Virus record (IMG/VR): IMGVR_UViG_3300025141_013347
Location: 1 to 61,706 of that record
DNA: 61,706 bases
Strand: one strand, 5' to 3'
DNA from: a virus
Below the pieces are notes generated by a model. The model searched no databases. It was not told the origin of the DNA and saw only the letters and a list, made by a program, of their open reading frames with translations. A program made the position numbers and the translations under genes. The stretch's first letter is position 1. Every line of letters starts with the position of its first letter. Below are positions 23,798-32,269 of the stretch, in pieces.

Positions 23798-24472
23798 ATG
23801 TCACTAAAAACACTTAGGGCTTACGTTCGTGGTATCTTGCAGGAGAAAAAGTGGACAGATTTGGGCGCGCCGAAAGGCCAGACAATATCGCTGTCCCCCA
23901 CGGACTTTGAAGCTCTAGAGTGTGAAGAACCCCCTTGCCCAGATGATGAGAGAGATTTAGACGATGAAATATTTGATCTAATTCAGAATGCATATTCAGA
24001 TGTTCCATTAGGGGATGGAAGGTTTGGTAATATAAAGGTTCAATCACCCTCTGATCTTCCCGGTGGGTATACTATAATGAAAGCTGCCGACTTAGATGAC
24101 GATCCAGAGCCCGATTATTTTCGAGGTGGTAAGGACCGGTCTGGACGATTCAAGTTAGGCATCGTCGGACATGATGGTTCACCCGTAGCCATTCAAAAAT
24201 ACTTAGATGAAACCGCGGAAGAGCTATTGGCTGGTGCGATTGGAGAGATGTCGGGTAAGATTGCACATATCATGATTACGCGATACGGTGTACCTGCCGT
24301 TGCTAGCAAGGAAGATGTAGAGAGCATGCTCGGCAAGTCAGTTCACTGGGTAGGACGCCACCCCAACGAAAAATATGCCTCCCGTTATGGGGACGCATAT
24401 GAAGCGTGGTATAGCCGAGGAATTGAAGGCGCCGGATCCGGCGAGCATATGAAGATCTTATTAGGTGGCTAA
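23798..24472 (+). CDS. last gene of the tag operon, 224 aa
   Basis: GGGGAGTGCA precedes ATG. The start LKTLRAYVRGILQEK is a divergent tag. The remainder is acidic, with Gly/Asp-rich strands and a C-terminal alpha/beta segment (SVHWVGRHPNEKYASRYG). No family recognised. Confidence 0.65.
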   Translation: MSLKTLRAYVRGILQEKKWTDLGAPKGQTISLSPTDFEALECEEPPCPDDERDLDDEIFDLIQNAYSDVPLGDGRFGNIKVQSPSDLPGGYTIMKAADLDDDPEPDYFRGGKDRSGRFKLGIVGHDGSPVAIQKYLDETAEELLAGAIGEMSGKIAHIMITRYGVPAVASKEDVESMLGKSVHWVGRHPNEKYASRYGDAYEAWYSRGIEGAGSGEHMKILLGG

Positions 24473-24542
24473 TATTTATGTCGGCTTTTAAAAAGCTCTA
24501 ATACTTATTAATGTAACATTAATTTGTGTAGGGGCAACAAAC

Positions 24543-24812
24543 ATGAATATTCTTAAGAAAGCATGCATAGCTGTAGCGTGCGGGTTCTTTTTTTTAGTGA
24601 TATTGATGGGTGCAGTCGTTGTAGAAGCAAAACCCCCTACAAGATCCAAGTTTTATGATTTCTCTGAACAGTTAATAGATGGTGAAATCAGACGACCCAC
24701 TGCTCTTTATATGGACTCCAGGCAGCGTGTAAAATTTAACCGCCTTCTGCGGCTTAAGAGATCATTTCTTAAAGAGCTTTTTGATACATCACGTGAGAGG
24801 GTTTTTAAATGA
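24543..24812 (+). CDS. secreted protein, 89 aa
   Basis: The signal peptide (residues 1-29, AVACGFFFLVILMGAVVVEA) has a probable AxA-like cleavage. The mature part contains FYDFSEQLIDGEIRRPTALY and a basic helical end. No known function. The next gene overlaps by 4 bases and is a secreted protease, so they may work together. Confidence 0.65.
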   Translation: MNILKKACIAVACGFFFLVILMGAVVVEAKPPTRSKFYDFSEQLIDGEIRRPTALYMDSRQRVKFNRLLRLKRSFLKELFDTSRERVFK

Positions 24813-25534
24813 AAGTCATTACCAGGTTAGTTATATTATTGTTATGTTTACCTCTACTGTCATGTGCACACATTCAGTATGTACATGAAAGGGAAAGCCT
24901 TCCCCGCGCCTCATTTGTAGAAATAACGACACGTGTTGTCAAACGCGGCTGCACCGACAACGTATGCGGGGCAATGCGAAATGCAGCAGTCTCTTCTGGT
25001 GCCATTATTCGCACTGATCCGGATGGGTCATATGTAATTGGCTCAAATCATGTTTGCGCAATCAAAAAACTAGAAAGCCACAAAGGGGTATCGGTAACAT
25101 TCAGCGCCGTTGGAACTAGTGGCAGTAGTCATGAAGGTCATATTCTAGCCACGGATGCTGAGAATGATTTGTGTGTGATGTATGTCCCAGGTCTTAAGGG
25201 CACACCTATTATTTTAAGGGATCACCCACCCAAGCATGGCGAAAAAGTATACAATTTAGCTTCCCCCCAGGGGGTAGCCGCACCGCCCCATAATATTCCA
25301 GTCTTCAGTGGCTACTATTCAGGAAGAGATGGCAGGTGGGATGTGTATACTATCCCCGCCGTAGGTGGTTCTAGTGGATCACCGATTGTAGATGTGGATG
25401 GATACATGGTTGGAATAATTCAGGCTCACCTTCGTGGGTTTAATCATTTAACTATTTCTTCAAATTATCTTAAAATTAAAAAAATGATGACTGACGTAGT
25501 GTCAGGTCGATTATCAATGAGGGTTTATAATTAA
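24809..25534 (+). CDS. lipoprotein trypsin-like serine protease
   Basis: 241 residues. Signal with lipobox LLSC (C19), then a chymotrypsin/HtrA-like fold: His in SNHVC (H81), Asp in DAENDLC (D120), Ser in GGSSGSP (S189), all in the right order and spacing. Extra cysteines (C48, C53, C83, C122) could form disulfides in the periplasm. No PDZ domain. It may process envelope or virion proteins, or act in superinfection control; this is inferred. It overlaps the next gene by 1 base. Confidence 0.82.
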   Translation: MKVITRLVILLLCLPLLSCAHIQYVHERESLPRASFVEITTRVVKRGCTDNVCGAMRNAAVSSGAIIRTDPDGSYVIGSNHVCAIKKLESHKGVSVTFSAVGTSGSSHEGHILATDAENDLCVMYVPGLKGTPIILRDHPPKHGEKVYNLASPQGVAAPPHNIPVFSGYYSGRDGRWDVYTIPAVGGSSGSPIVDVDGYMVGIIQAHLRGFNHLTISSNYLKIKKMMTDVVSGRLSMRVYN

Positions 25535-25734
25535 TGATTAGACAAGGTGATACAGTCGCTCCTTTTTTTAATATGGGAAGACGAGCTGTCGTTTTAGAAG
25601 TAAATGAAGTAAAGGCCAAGACTTGGCTGGTGGGGTCCGCGATTGGTAAGGCAAGAGTGGCCAAAATACAGTTTGCCGACAATAATGAGATTGCCGACTA
25701 TTCAGTGGGCGATTTGATGAAGGTCGATGACTGA
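25534..25734 (+). CDS. small SH3/KOW-like protein, 66 aa
   Basis: MIRQGDTVAPFFNMGRRAVV and AKIQFADNNEIADY match the pattern of the MKVGDLV family at 53-60 kb: G-D near the start, a mid-protein strand, and a V/I-rich end. It is an outlier copy next to the endolysin. Confidence 0.6.
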   Translation: MIRQGDTVAPFFNMGRRAVVLEVNEVKAKTWLVGSAIGKARVAKIQFADNNEIADYSVGDLMKVDD

Positions 25735-25748
25735 GGCGAGGTAAAAAA

Positions 25749-26612
25749 ATGAGTAGGCATTATACCTTGAGACGAGGTGATAAAGGCCAGGAGGTCAAAC
25801 GTCTGCAATCTAAGCTGGGTATTAAGCCTGACGCAGACTTTGGCAAGAATACGGATGCTGTTGTTCAAGCGTATCAAAGCTCGAACGGACTTCTCGTTGA
25901 TGGAATTGCAGGTCCTATAACTCTTGCATCGCTTGATATTGAAGTTCTTCATGGGATTGACGTCAGCGCATGGAACGGCAAAAACATTAACTGGGATGCC
26001 GTAAGTAAGACTAACGTAAGATATTGCTGGATAAAGGCCACAGAAGGCCAGACACACACAAACCGCGGCCACGTTGATAAGTTTAAAGGCGCACGTGATC
26101 ATGGGCTTATAGTAGGTGGTTATCACTTCGGGAGGCCTGATCACAATCAATATGACGACGCAGAGACCGATGCTAAAAAAGAGGCAGAACATTTTTTGAC
26201 TACGATGTCCCAAAATTGGGCTTCGGTGGGTATCAAGAAAGGGGACTTATTACCCGTGTTGGATGTCGAGAAAGGTATGAAGACGGACGATCAATACAAC
26301 GTTGAGTGGAGCCTAGCATGGTTGGAGTGTGTAGAGAAAGAGACCGGTGTACGTCCCGTTATCTATACTGCAAAGTGGGCTTGGGATCTTTATTTAGCGA
26401 AAGCCAATTCATGTGATCTAACTTCCTTAACTTCCTATCCAGTGTGGTGGGCATCTTACAATGAAGGAAGTACACCCAAAAGAGATGTCCATGGTTGGAA
26501 AGAATGGGACATATGGCAATATGGAAGTAAGGGTAGCATAGATGGTATCCCCGGCGGCGTCGACGTTAATTGGATGGCCGGCGGCCGGCTACGGAACCTT
26601 CTAGTTCCATAA
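25749..26612 (+). CDS. endolysin: peptidoglycan-binding domain plus GH25 lysozyme
   Basis: Residues 5-65 are a PG_binding_1 repeat (LRRGDKGQEVKRLQSKLG and GLLVDGIAGPITL). From residue 68 a GH25 muramidase begins with HGIDVSAWNG (catalytic Asp D71), then WIKATEG, GGYHFGRP, PVLDVEKG (the D-x-E pair), PVIYTAKW, and a C-terminal WQYGSKG. It would cleave the N-acetylmuramic acid/N-acetylglucosamine bond at lysis. There is no signal peptide, so it needs a holin; a candidate lies at 27303. AGGTAAAAAA precedes ATG. Confidence 0.93.
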   Translation: MSRHYTLRRGDKGQEVKRLQSKLGIKPDADFGKNTDAVVQAYQSSNGLLVDGIAGPITLASLDIEVLHGIDVSAWNGKNINWDAVSKTNVRYCWIKATEGQTHTNRGHVDKFKGARDHGLIVGGYHFGRPDHNQYDDAETDAKKEAEHFLTTMSQNWASVGIKKGDLLPVLDVEKGMKTDDQYNVEWSLAWLECVEKETGVRPVIYTAKWAWDLYLAKANSCDLTSLTSYPVWWASYNEGSTPKRDVHGWKEWDIWQYGSKGSIDGIPGGVDVNWMAGGRLRNLLVP

Positions 26613-26613
26613 T

Positions 26614-26934
26614 TCAAGCCCCTAATGTTTGTAGCGCAATGTGCATATGTATAAAAATGATACCGCTATAAATACTAAGGCATAATAGCCCACCCCAGTA
26701 TGCCATACGATTTTTTCTGCATATCCATAATAATGATGCTCCCATAATTACGAATAGCATTTTTATTAGTATGAAAAGATCAGGTGAGATTTGAATCCAC
26801 GCTCTCATGAGAGGATTGGTTTCGAAGGCTATCCCTTCTTTGATCCAATAAAGAGTAAGCACACCATCTATCAGATTGAGAGCTATTAGTATTATTAATA
26901 AGATCTTAAGTGTCTTTTCATAACGGCGTGCCAT
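26614..26934 (-). CDS. DUF5658-like membrane protein
   Basis: Four transmembrane helices in 106 residues. ILIALNLIDGVLTLYW, an E..NPLMR.W motif after helix 1 and a SPDLFILIKM segment match the family pattern. The start is placed at the ATG of MARRYEK because the upstream extension uses TTG. Function of the family is unknown. It is convergent with the endolysin gene, whose stop is 1 base away. Confidence 0.7.
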   Translation of the reverse strand: MARRYEKTLKILLIILIALNLIDGVLTLYWIKEGIAFETNPLMRAWIQISPDLFILIKMLFVIMGASLLWICRKNRMAYWGGLLCLSIYSGIIFIHMHIALQTLGA

Positions 26935-26989
26935 AATATATAATATACATTCCAACGTATAGAATGATATATTTTTTAGAGGGTGTCAA

Positions 26990-27139
26990 ATGAATGGCGT
27001 AGAACATGATCTTTTATGGTACACGATAGGTTTAGCTTTTTTCTTTGGAACAATGGGTTCACTACTGACTTTATTTTTTGTTTCTAAGCATATTAAAAAA
27101 ACATTACAGTCGTTTCAAGGCGAAGAAATATCGGAATAA
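26990..27139 (+). CDS. 49-residue membrane protein
   Basis: AGAGGGTGTCAA precedes ATG. One hydrophobic helix (YTIGLAFFFGTMGSLLTLFF) is followed by a short basic/acidic tail. Located between endolysin and candidate holin, so a lysis role such as an antiholin is possible. Confidence 0.55.
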   Translation: MNGVEHDLLWYTIGLAFFFGTMGSLLTLFFVSKHIKKTLQSFQGEEISE

Positions 27140-27302
27140 TAAGTCTCATTGAGACTTGAGGATGGTTATTTATCCACCTCACAATTCTGGTTTTTTATCT
27201 GCTCTTTATTGTCCCACGAATGCATAATTAATCGCTCGGGCTCCATAATTATAAACGCCTCATCTCATCGGAGGGGCGACAACCAATAATAAGGAGATTC
27301 TG

Positions 27303-27542
27303 ATGAAAGAGAAAATGAAAGCCGTAATCGGCTGGATTAAACTCTGCACTGAGTTGGGTTTATCGTTGCTTTGTTTGGCAATTATAGCTGGATTACTTTT
27401 TGGATCCGGCCAGCCATTTTTCCCCGTAGACGTACTGGGAAATGTCTTGGCTGTTGTTAAGCAGTTAGGTAGCGAAGGCCTTGTCGGTCTTGTTGCAGTG
27501 TGGGTGCTTTATAGCATCTTTAACAGGCAACTAGAAGAGTAG
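27303..27542 (+). CDS. candidate holin, two transmembrane helices, 79 aa
   Basis: AAGGAGATTCTG precedes ATG. Charged N-terminus (KEKMKAVIGWIK), helix 1 at residues 18-36, a short glycine/proline turn (GSGQPFFPVD), and helix 2 at about 57-73, ending in a charged tail. This is a class II holin topology within 700 bases of the endolysin. There is no sequence match to a named family, so the assignment rests on layout. Confidence 0.5.
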   Translation: MKEKMKAVIGWIKLCTELGLSLLCLAIIAGLLFGSGQPFFPVDVLGNVLAVVKQLGSEGLVGLVAVWVLYSIFNRQLEE

Positions 27543-27553
27543 TGAGGCGCCTC

Positions 27554-27580
27554 GGGGATGCCCCCAATGGGGGCATCCCC
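27554..27580 (+). terminator. 12-pair GC-rich hairpin after the candidate holin
   Basis: GGGGATGCCCCC and GGGGGCATCCCC pair perfectly around AAT. There is no U-run, so it could be a factor-dependent terminator or a 3'-end RNA stabiliser. Confidence 0.6.
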
Positions 27581-27677
27581 ACCCTTAATAAAAGTTTTTA
27601 GAATTTGAACATTGAAAATTACACTTATAAAATATAATAAAATATCCAAATTTTTCTTATCAAACCGGAGAGTTTAT

Positions 27678-27932
27678 ATGAGAGGATTACCGCACGATGA
27701 CATAAAGCATCGTGTTCTAAGCGCAGCTCGTGCATTGAATATCGAAATTGAAAGATACCGAACATCCATCCACAAGGAAATTGAGTTTAAAAAGCGCTTA
27801 CTAGAAGTTGAGAATGATGAGAGCCTTCAGAAGTCAGACATACATGACATTAAAACGCTTCGAAACAGAATTCCAGAGCAGTTAAGCATCCAATTAAAGA
27901 GATGGTTAAAGACTGCAGCCAGCGTCAGGTAA
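27678..27932 (+). CDS. unknown helical protein, 84 aa
   Basis: ATG 27678 is preferred because GGAGAG sits 8 bases upstream; a TTG 66 bases earlier has no site. KHRVLSAARALNIEIERYRTS and a charged second helix suggest a helical hairpin. Confidence 0.55.
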   Translation: MRGLPHDDIKHRVLSAARALNIEIERYRTSIHKEIEFKKRLLEVENDESLQKSDIHDIKTLRNRIPEQLSIQLKRWLKTAASVR

Positions 27933-27941
27933 AGGCAGGCC

Positions 27942-28178
27942 ATGGATAAAGTAGACCAGGCCGTACTATATGATTTAGTAGAATATAAGATAGCAAGAGA
28001 GCTGGATGATTTCCCTGCAGGAAGTCAACAGTGGAGTCTTATCTTTCGTGTGTTGGAACTTTATTTAGAAGAGAAAATAAACGTAAGCTGGTCAGGCACC
28101 GACATGAAAATAACCATGAGAGATGGTACAGATCCACCACCAGACTTGTTTGAGGGGATACTAGAAGATAGTGATTGA
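27942..28178 (+). CDS. unknown protein, 78 aa
   Basis: Starts 9 bases after its neighbour. Helical first half (DQAVLYDLVEYKIARELDD) and a beta hairpin (NVSWSGTDMKITMRDG). Overlaps the following small membrane gene by 8 bases. Confidence 0.55.
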   Translation: MDKVDQAVLYDLVEYKIARELDDFPAGSQQWSLIFRVLELYLEEKINVSWSGTDMKITMRDGTDPPPDLFEGILEDSD

Positions 28179-28305
28179 AGATATTTATGATTGTATGGGT
28201 ACCCTTACGCTTCTGATGGCAGCCGCAGCCTCATGGGTGATGTGGGATCTCTATTCATTGGTAAGTTTTACATGCGATATTTTAAAACTTGCGGGGGGTA
28301 GTTAG
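28171..28305 (+). CDS. 44-residue membrane protein
   Basis: GTG start inside the end of the previous gene. One helix (GTLTLLMAAAASWVMWDLYS) and a second weakly hydrophobic stretch. It stops 3 bases before the nucleotidyltransferase gene. Confidence 0.5.
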   Translation: MIEDIYDCMGTLTLLMAAAASWVMWDLYSLVSFTCDILKLAGGS

Positions 28306-28308
28306 GGT

Positions 28309-28830
28309 ATGTTAAAGATTGGAAAAGGTGTTACCATTGGTCCGAATGTAGAGACCCCCCGAGCCGGCAAAATTGGATTTACATGCGGCGCGTTCGATTT
28401 ACTCCACGCAGGCCATGCGCTAATGCTGAAAGAAGCAGCACAACAATGTGACTATTTGATTGTAGGAGTCCAAGGTGATCCATCGATAGATCGCCCTGCT
28501 AAGAATAAACCGGTTCAATGCTATGAAGAGCGGATAATAATGGCTAGCGCCATTAAGTGGGTCGACGAAATTGCTCTTTACAATACTGAAGAGGAACTCT
28601 ATAAGCTTTTGAAAGAACTAAAGCCGGATATAAGAATAGTGGGCGCCGACTGGAGAGGAAAAGAATTCACGGGTCATGACTTGCCTATTGAGGTTTATTA
28701 TAACACACGGGATCATAACTGGTCAACTAGTTTTTTGAGGGATCGTGTTTATGAAGCAGAAAAGTCTAAACGTCCCAACTTACCTGACGACCTTCTATAT
28801 TGTAGTGAGTATTCTGATCCTGAAGAGTAG
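28309..28830 (+). CDS. cytidylyltransferase-like nucleotidyltransferase (TagD/RfaE type)
   Basis: 173 residues. GAFDLLHAGH at 27-36 is the HxGH signature of the glycerol-3-phosphate cytidylyltransferase group. IMASAIKWVDEI, RIVGADWRGKEF, and a C-terminal NWSTSFLRDR (where the family has an ISTT..R motif) complete the active site. It would transfer CMP or AMP to a phosphorylated small molecule for envelope, sugar or cofactor synthesis. Such genes recur in large phages near glycan or DNA-modification loci. The substrate is undetermined. Confidence 0.85.
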   Translation: MLKIGKGVTIGPNVETPRAGKIGFTCGAFDLLHAGHALMLKEAAQQCDYLIVGVQGDPSIDRPAKNKPVQCYEERIIMASAIKWVDEIALYNTEEELYKLLKELKPDIRIVGADWRGKEFTGHDLPIEVYYNTRDHNWSTSFLRDRVYEAEKSKRPNLPDDLLYCSEYSDPEE

Positions 28831-28892
28831 GTTTTCTATAATATATTTTTGTTAAAATAGGTTAAAGTGTATTCTCTAACTTATTTATAAAC

Positions 28893-29228
28893 ATGATATA
28901 CTCTGGCATTCTTGACCTTTCACGCCCTTCAATTTCTATAGATTTTGACTTAATAAAGTCTATAATTCATCGACTAATAAAGACGACGATAGGCGACACC
29001 CTTAATACGAAGCAGTTTGATGTTTCGCATCTTCTGTGGTATCCTAGCTGGAAATGGGATCGTGATAATCATAAGAAGACACTGAAGGACATATATGTCA
29101 AGCTACACCACCAAAAAGACTATCAAAAACTAGACGAGGCCTCGTTAAAGTCAAGCGGCCTTCGTCTGTGTGAATTTTTTGAATATCTTGAGAAATCGGA
29201 CGCTGTACGAGCCGGCGTCACGCCATGA
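28893..29228 (+). CDS. unknown protein, 111 aa
   Basis: Ile/Ser-rich start, then WYPSWKWDRDNHKK and helical end. Overlaps the next gene by 4 bases. No family recognised. Confidence 0.5.
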   Translation: MIYSGILDLSRPSISIDFDLIKSIIHRLIKTTIGDTLNTKQFDVSHLLWYPSWKWDRDNHKKTLKDIYVKLHHQKDYQKLDEASLKSSGLRLCEFFEYLEKSDAVRAGVTP

Positions 29229-29560
29229 GCGTCGAGAAAATATTTGGCGCGGGTGACCTAGTGCTTGTAGATGTGGGATCTACAGAGGCTAGCTTTGCTA
29301 CGTATGAGCCAACGATGACACCTGGTGCCTATTTTTTGTATGAAAAAATAGATTTGGATTCTTTTCCTTCATATAATGACTTTTTTGGGTCTAAGATAAA
29401 GGTGAAAAATGGCACCTTGGGATCAATAGTACAAGCTGTAGGTGCCCCGGGGCGAATGATGTCATCCCGAGCGCGTAAGAAATATTACGTTTATGAAATT
29501 TTGATAGAAGGTTCAGTTTGTCAAATATTTGCAAAAGATCTGAAGCCTACGATTTCTTAG
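29225..29560 (+). CDS. SH3/KOW-like protein, 111 aa
   Basis: FGAGDLVLVDVGS, KVKNGTLGSIVQAVG and YYVYEILIEGSVCQIFAKDL form a beta-barrel pattern with the G-D-L-V signature of the small-protein family. Coupled to the preceding gene by ATGA. Confidence 0.55.
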   Translation: MSVEKIFGAGDLVLVDVGSTEASFATYEPTMTPGAYFLYEKIDLDSFPSYNDFFGSKIKVKNGTLGSIVQAVGAPGRMMSSRARKKYYVYEILIEGSVCQIFAKDLKPTIS

Positions 29561-29916
29561 TTGGATTTCCAAAACACCTGGATTGAAACTATAATAAGTG
29601 ACAAGAGTACACATACTAACGTTTTAGGAGTCATCATTGATTCCTTTAACAGAACCCACGTCAGTATAGGAAATACGAGGTATGAAGCACCAAACGCTAT
29701 AAATCTTACTGCCCACAACGATTCTTCTAGGGTAGAATATAGAATTCTAGTCCCATAATATGATAAGAGTGTGATAGGAATTGAGATTGCAATAGAGATA
29801 ATCAGGCTTCTAGCTTTCCATTCCTCACTTACGAACTGAAGATTCATTGAAAACCAGATCATCGCATGCATTAGAAGAAAAATACCAGTGCCGGCGCAAA
29901 ATTGTGCTATATTCAT
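29557..29916 (-). CDS. four-helix membrane protein (DMT-like)
   Basis: 119 residues with four hydrophobic helices. WFSMNLQFVSEEWKARS follows helix 1, GTRILYS leads into helix 3, and the chain ends IIVSIQVFWKSN. The pattern resembles the short drug/metabolite-transporter-like proteins found in phages. No clear substrate. Convergent with the SH3-like gene, with 4 shared bases. Confidence 0.6.
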   Translation of the reverse strand: MNIAQFCAGTGIFLLMHAMIWFSMNLQFVSEEWKARSLIISIAISIPITLLSYYGTRILYSTLEESLWAVRFIAFGASYLVFPILTWVLLKESMMTPKTLVCVLLSLIIVSIQVFWKSN

Positions 29917-29956
29917 GTGTCTATTTTTTATATTCTAACCTTACCCTAATTATAAT

Positions 29957-29964
29957 TATAAATA
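29957..29964 (+). promoter_or_regulatory. T4-late-like promoter TATAAATA
   Basis: A perfect TATAAATA lies 29 bases before the cysteine synthase ATG, at the correct distance for a T4-type late promoter. Only one exact match was noticed by eye in an AT-rich window. Confidence 0.4.
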
Positions 29965-29985
29965 GAGAAAAGGATAGCATACATT

Positions 29986-30852
29986 ATGATAGTCAATAAT
30001 TTAATAGGGGACACCCCACTAATTCAGGTGTCAGAGAATGTCTACGCCAAACTAGAGACGGTTAACCCCTCAGGTTCTGTGAAGGATAGGATGGTATCAT
30101 ATTTAATTTCTCGTGCTATTGAATCTGGGGAGCTGTGTGAAAGACATGATACACTTATCGAGGCCAGCAGTGGTAACACCGGTATAAGTTTATCAATGAT
30201 GGGAGCAGCCCTAGGGCGTCATGTTATTATTATCATGCCTCAAAATATGAGTGAAGAGAGAAAGTCTATGATGCGTTCGTACGGCGCTGAGATAATTGAG
30301 GTGGGAGATAATGCATTTGCAGATGCCATCGCTCTTCGTGATAAGTTATTAACACAAAACTTGAATTACTGGAGCCCTAAGCAATTTTCTAATCCGCTAA
30401 ACATCGAATGTCACTTTACAACAACTGCGTGGGAAATATTTAGTGGCATGCCTCGTGATAAAAAGCTGGAGGCGTTTATTCATGGGGCTGGGACTGGGGG
30501 GACCATGATGGGCATAAAGAAATTTTTTGACCGCTGGCCGGATTTTGCATATAATCCTGAATTTATCCTTGTACAGCCGGCAGAGCCAGCATCCGAGCAT
30601 GGTATTCAGGGAATAAATGATGGTGCTGATTTTTTGGTGGATACAGCGTCGATGCATGGAAATATTATGATATCAACTAATGAGGCAATCGAGAGAGCAA
30701 AAAGGTTCGCTAGCGAAACCGGATTGCTGGTGGGTATAAGTTCCGGTGCGAACCTATTGGCATGCGAAAGATATATTGAGGAAAGGGATATAGAGGGCTT
30801 TGTCGTAACGATCTTATGTGATCGCGGTGAGCGCTATTTAAGCATCTTTTAA
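29986..30852 (+). CDS. cysteine synthase (O-acetylserine sulfhydrylase)
   Basis: PLP-dependent fold type II enzyme of 288 residues. GDTPLIQVS at the N-terminus, PSGSVKDR with the PLP lysine K33, ASSGNTGIS (substrate loop), GTGGT (phosphate binding) and ISSGAN near the end. It would make cysteine from O-acetylserine and sulfide. It is shorter than CysK (about 320), with reduced C-terminus. A viral cysteine synthase could support sulfur metabolism or Fe-S proteins such as the adjacent radical-SAM enzyme; this link is inferred. Confidence 0.9.
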   Translation: MIVNNLIGDTPLIQVSENVYAKLETVNPSGSVKDRMVSYLISRAIESGELCERHDTLIEASSGNTGISLSMMGAALGRHVIIIMPQNMSEERKSMMRSYGAEIIEVGDNAFADAIALRDKLLTQNLNYWSPKQFSNPLNIECHFTTTAWEIFSGMPRDKKLEAFIHGAGTGGTMMGIKKFFDRWPDFAYNPEFILVQPAEPASEHGIQGINDGADFLVDTASMHGNIMISTNEAIERAKRFASETGLLVGISSGANLLACERYIEERDIEGFVVTILCDRGERYLSIF

Positions 30853-32147
30853 GGCATCATACTTTTAATAAGCTCGCGCCTTTCATCTTCATTGGTCCAT
30901 ACCTTTCTTGCATCATCACTTAAAGAGTGTAGCGGGTCAAAGTACAAGAATTTCCTCCCGGGCTTTACGCTGGGGGCCGTGTAAATACTGATCCCAAACT
31001 TTCTGTCATAGAGTTCAAATGAGTGAACGCAGCGTTTTCCACCCCCGCCAGGTGCATCGACTACAAACGTCGGTGTATTAAACCCGGATGTTACTCCTCT
31101 CACATGCTTTTCAACATCTATCGCCGTCTGTACGGATGTTCTCATATCTTCTGTGCCCGCTGTTAAGTCATGGACATATACATAATAGGGCTGGATATTA
31201 ATATAGCTCAGCTTTTTGATCAACGGGATCATTTCTTCCGGTGTATCATTAACCCCTGCCTGAAAGACTGACTGATTGCGTACTTTCACCCCACGTGAAA
31301 ATAGTAGATTCATCGCATCACGTGTGATATTGGTAATTTCATTGGTATGATTAAAGTGCGTGTGAATGCATACTTCTTTATATTGTTTTCTACCCTTTTC
31401 TACGATCCTACAAACTTCGTCCGTCCATTGCGTATCGGTGAGTATTTTCATGGGCATGATTGCTAATCCTTTTGTCGCGAATCGAAACCTACGAATATGA
31501 TCAATTTTAAGAAGTTCTTCGCCTACTTCTTTTACTTGCGATGCCTTTAGACGATATGAGTCTCCACCTGATATCACCACATCCTGGATCTGCTTGTTTT
31601 CTTTGAGGTATTTGAACATATCGTTCCACCGATCTTTAGTGGCCTTGATAGATATCTTTTCAGCAGTATCTGTGTCACCTCCCACAGCGTAGGCTCGTGT
31701 ACAGTACCGACAATAAACTGGGCACGTGTCAAGCGCAAGAAACAAAACTTTATCTTCGTACCTATGGGTCAGGCCTCTTACGGGGGAATCTGCCTGTTCA
31801 CCCAAGCTATCGAATCTCAACATAGGGTGGTCAGGTTGTAGATGAGAAGCAAGTGTCAGAAATTGTCTTCTAATGGGACAGTTGGCGGGATCTTTAAAGT
31901 CCATTAATGACAGTAGGTACGGAGTTATCCTAGTTGTCATAGGGGCTTTTTTAAACCCGGCGGCTGCGTCTTCTAAAAATTCATCATCCACAAGATCCTG
32001 GATTGTTTTAAGAAGCTTTTTATGGTTTGTAATTGCATTCTTTTCTTGCCATCGGTGGTCTATAAACGTCTTATAATCGACATTCTTCCACACAGGTATA
32101 TGCTTCCAAAATTCATCATCTCTAAATACTTTAAAGTTTGTCATCAT
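30849..32147 (-). CDS. kamA: lysine 2,3-aminomutase family radical SAM enzyme
   Basis: 432 residues from the ATG at 32147, preceded by GGGAGAT. The SAM iron-sulfur motif CPVYCRYC has C142, C146 and C149. DVVISGGDSYRL, THFNHTNEIT, NQSVFQAGVNDTPE and the PLP-binding PGGGGK segment are all family motifs. The enzyme interconverts L-lysine and L-beta-lysine. In bacteria beta-lysine derivatives act as osmolytes, and the related EpmB modifies lysine for elongation factor P. The full length favours KamA over EpmB. It lies convergent to cysteine synthase with 4 shared bases. Rarely reported in phages. Confidence 0.88.
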   Translation of the reverse strand: MMTNFKVFRDDEFWKHIPVWKNVDYKTFIDHRWQEKNAITNHKKLLKTIQDLVDDEFLEDAAAGFKKAPMTTRITPYLLSLMDFKDPANCPIRRQFLTLASHLQPDHPMLRFDSLGEQADSPVRGLTHRYEDKVLFLALDTCPVYCRYCTRAYAVGGDTDTAEKISIKATKDRWNDMFKYLKENKQIQDVVISGGDSYRLKASQVKEVGEELLKIDHIRRFRFATKGLAIMPMKILTDTQWTDEVCRIVEKGRKQYKEVCIHTHFNHTNEITNITRDAMNLLFSRGVKVRNQSVFQAGVNDTPEEMIPLIKKLSYINIQPYYVYVHDLTAGTEDMRTSVQTAIDVEKHVRGVTSGFNTPTFVVDAPGGGGKRCVHSFELYDRKFGISIYTAPSVKPGRKFLYFDPLHSLSDDARKVWTNEDERRELIKSMMP

Positions 32148-32218
32148 ATCAATACATATCTCCCATGTTTTTAGTTTGCAGGTAATGTAAGCAACCTCGA
32201 ATAATAGTATACAAAAAT

Positions 32219-32248
32219 TGTGCAAATTTTCGTAATTTGAGGTATAAT
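32219..32248 (+). promoter_or_regulatory. phage promoter, GTGCAA-17-TATAAT class
   Basis: TGTGCAA (32219-32225), a 17-base spacer, TATAAT (32243-32248), preceded by GG. It reads right, away from kamA, into the gene at 32270. Confidence 0.75.
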
Positions 32249-32269
32249 AGTACTATAAGGAGATAATCT

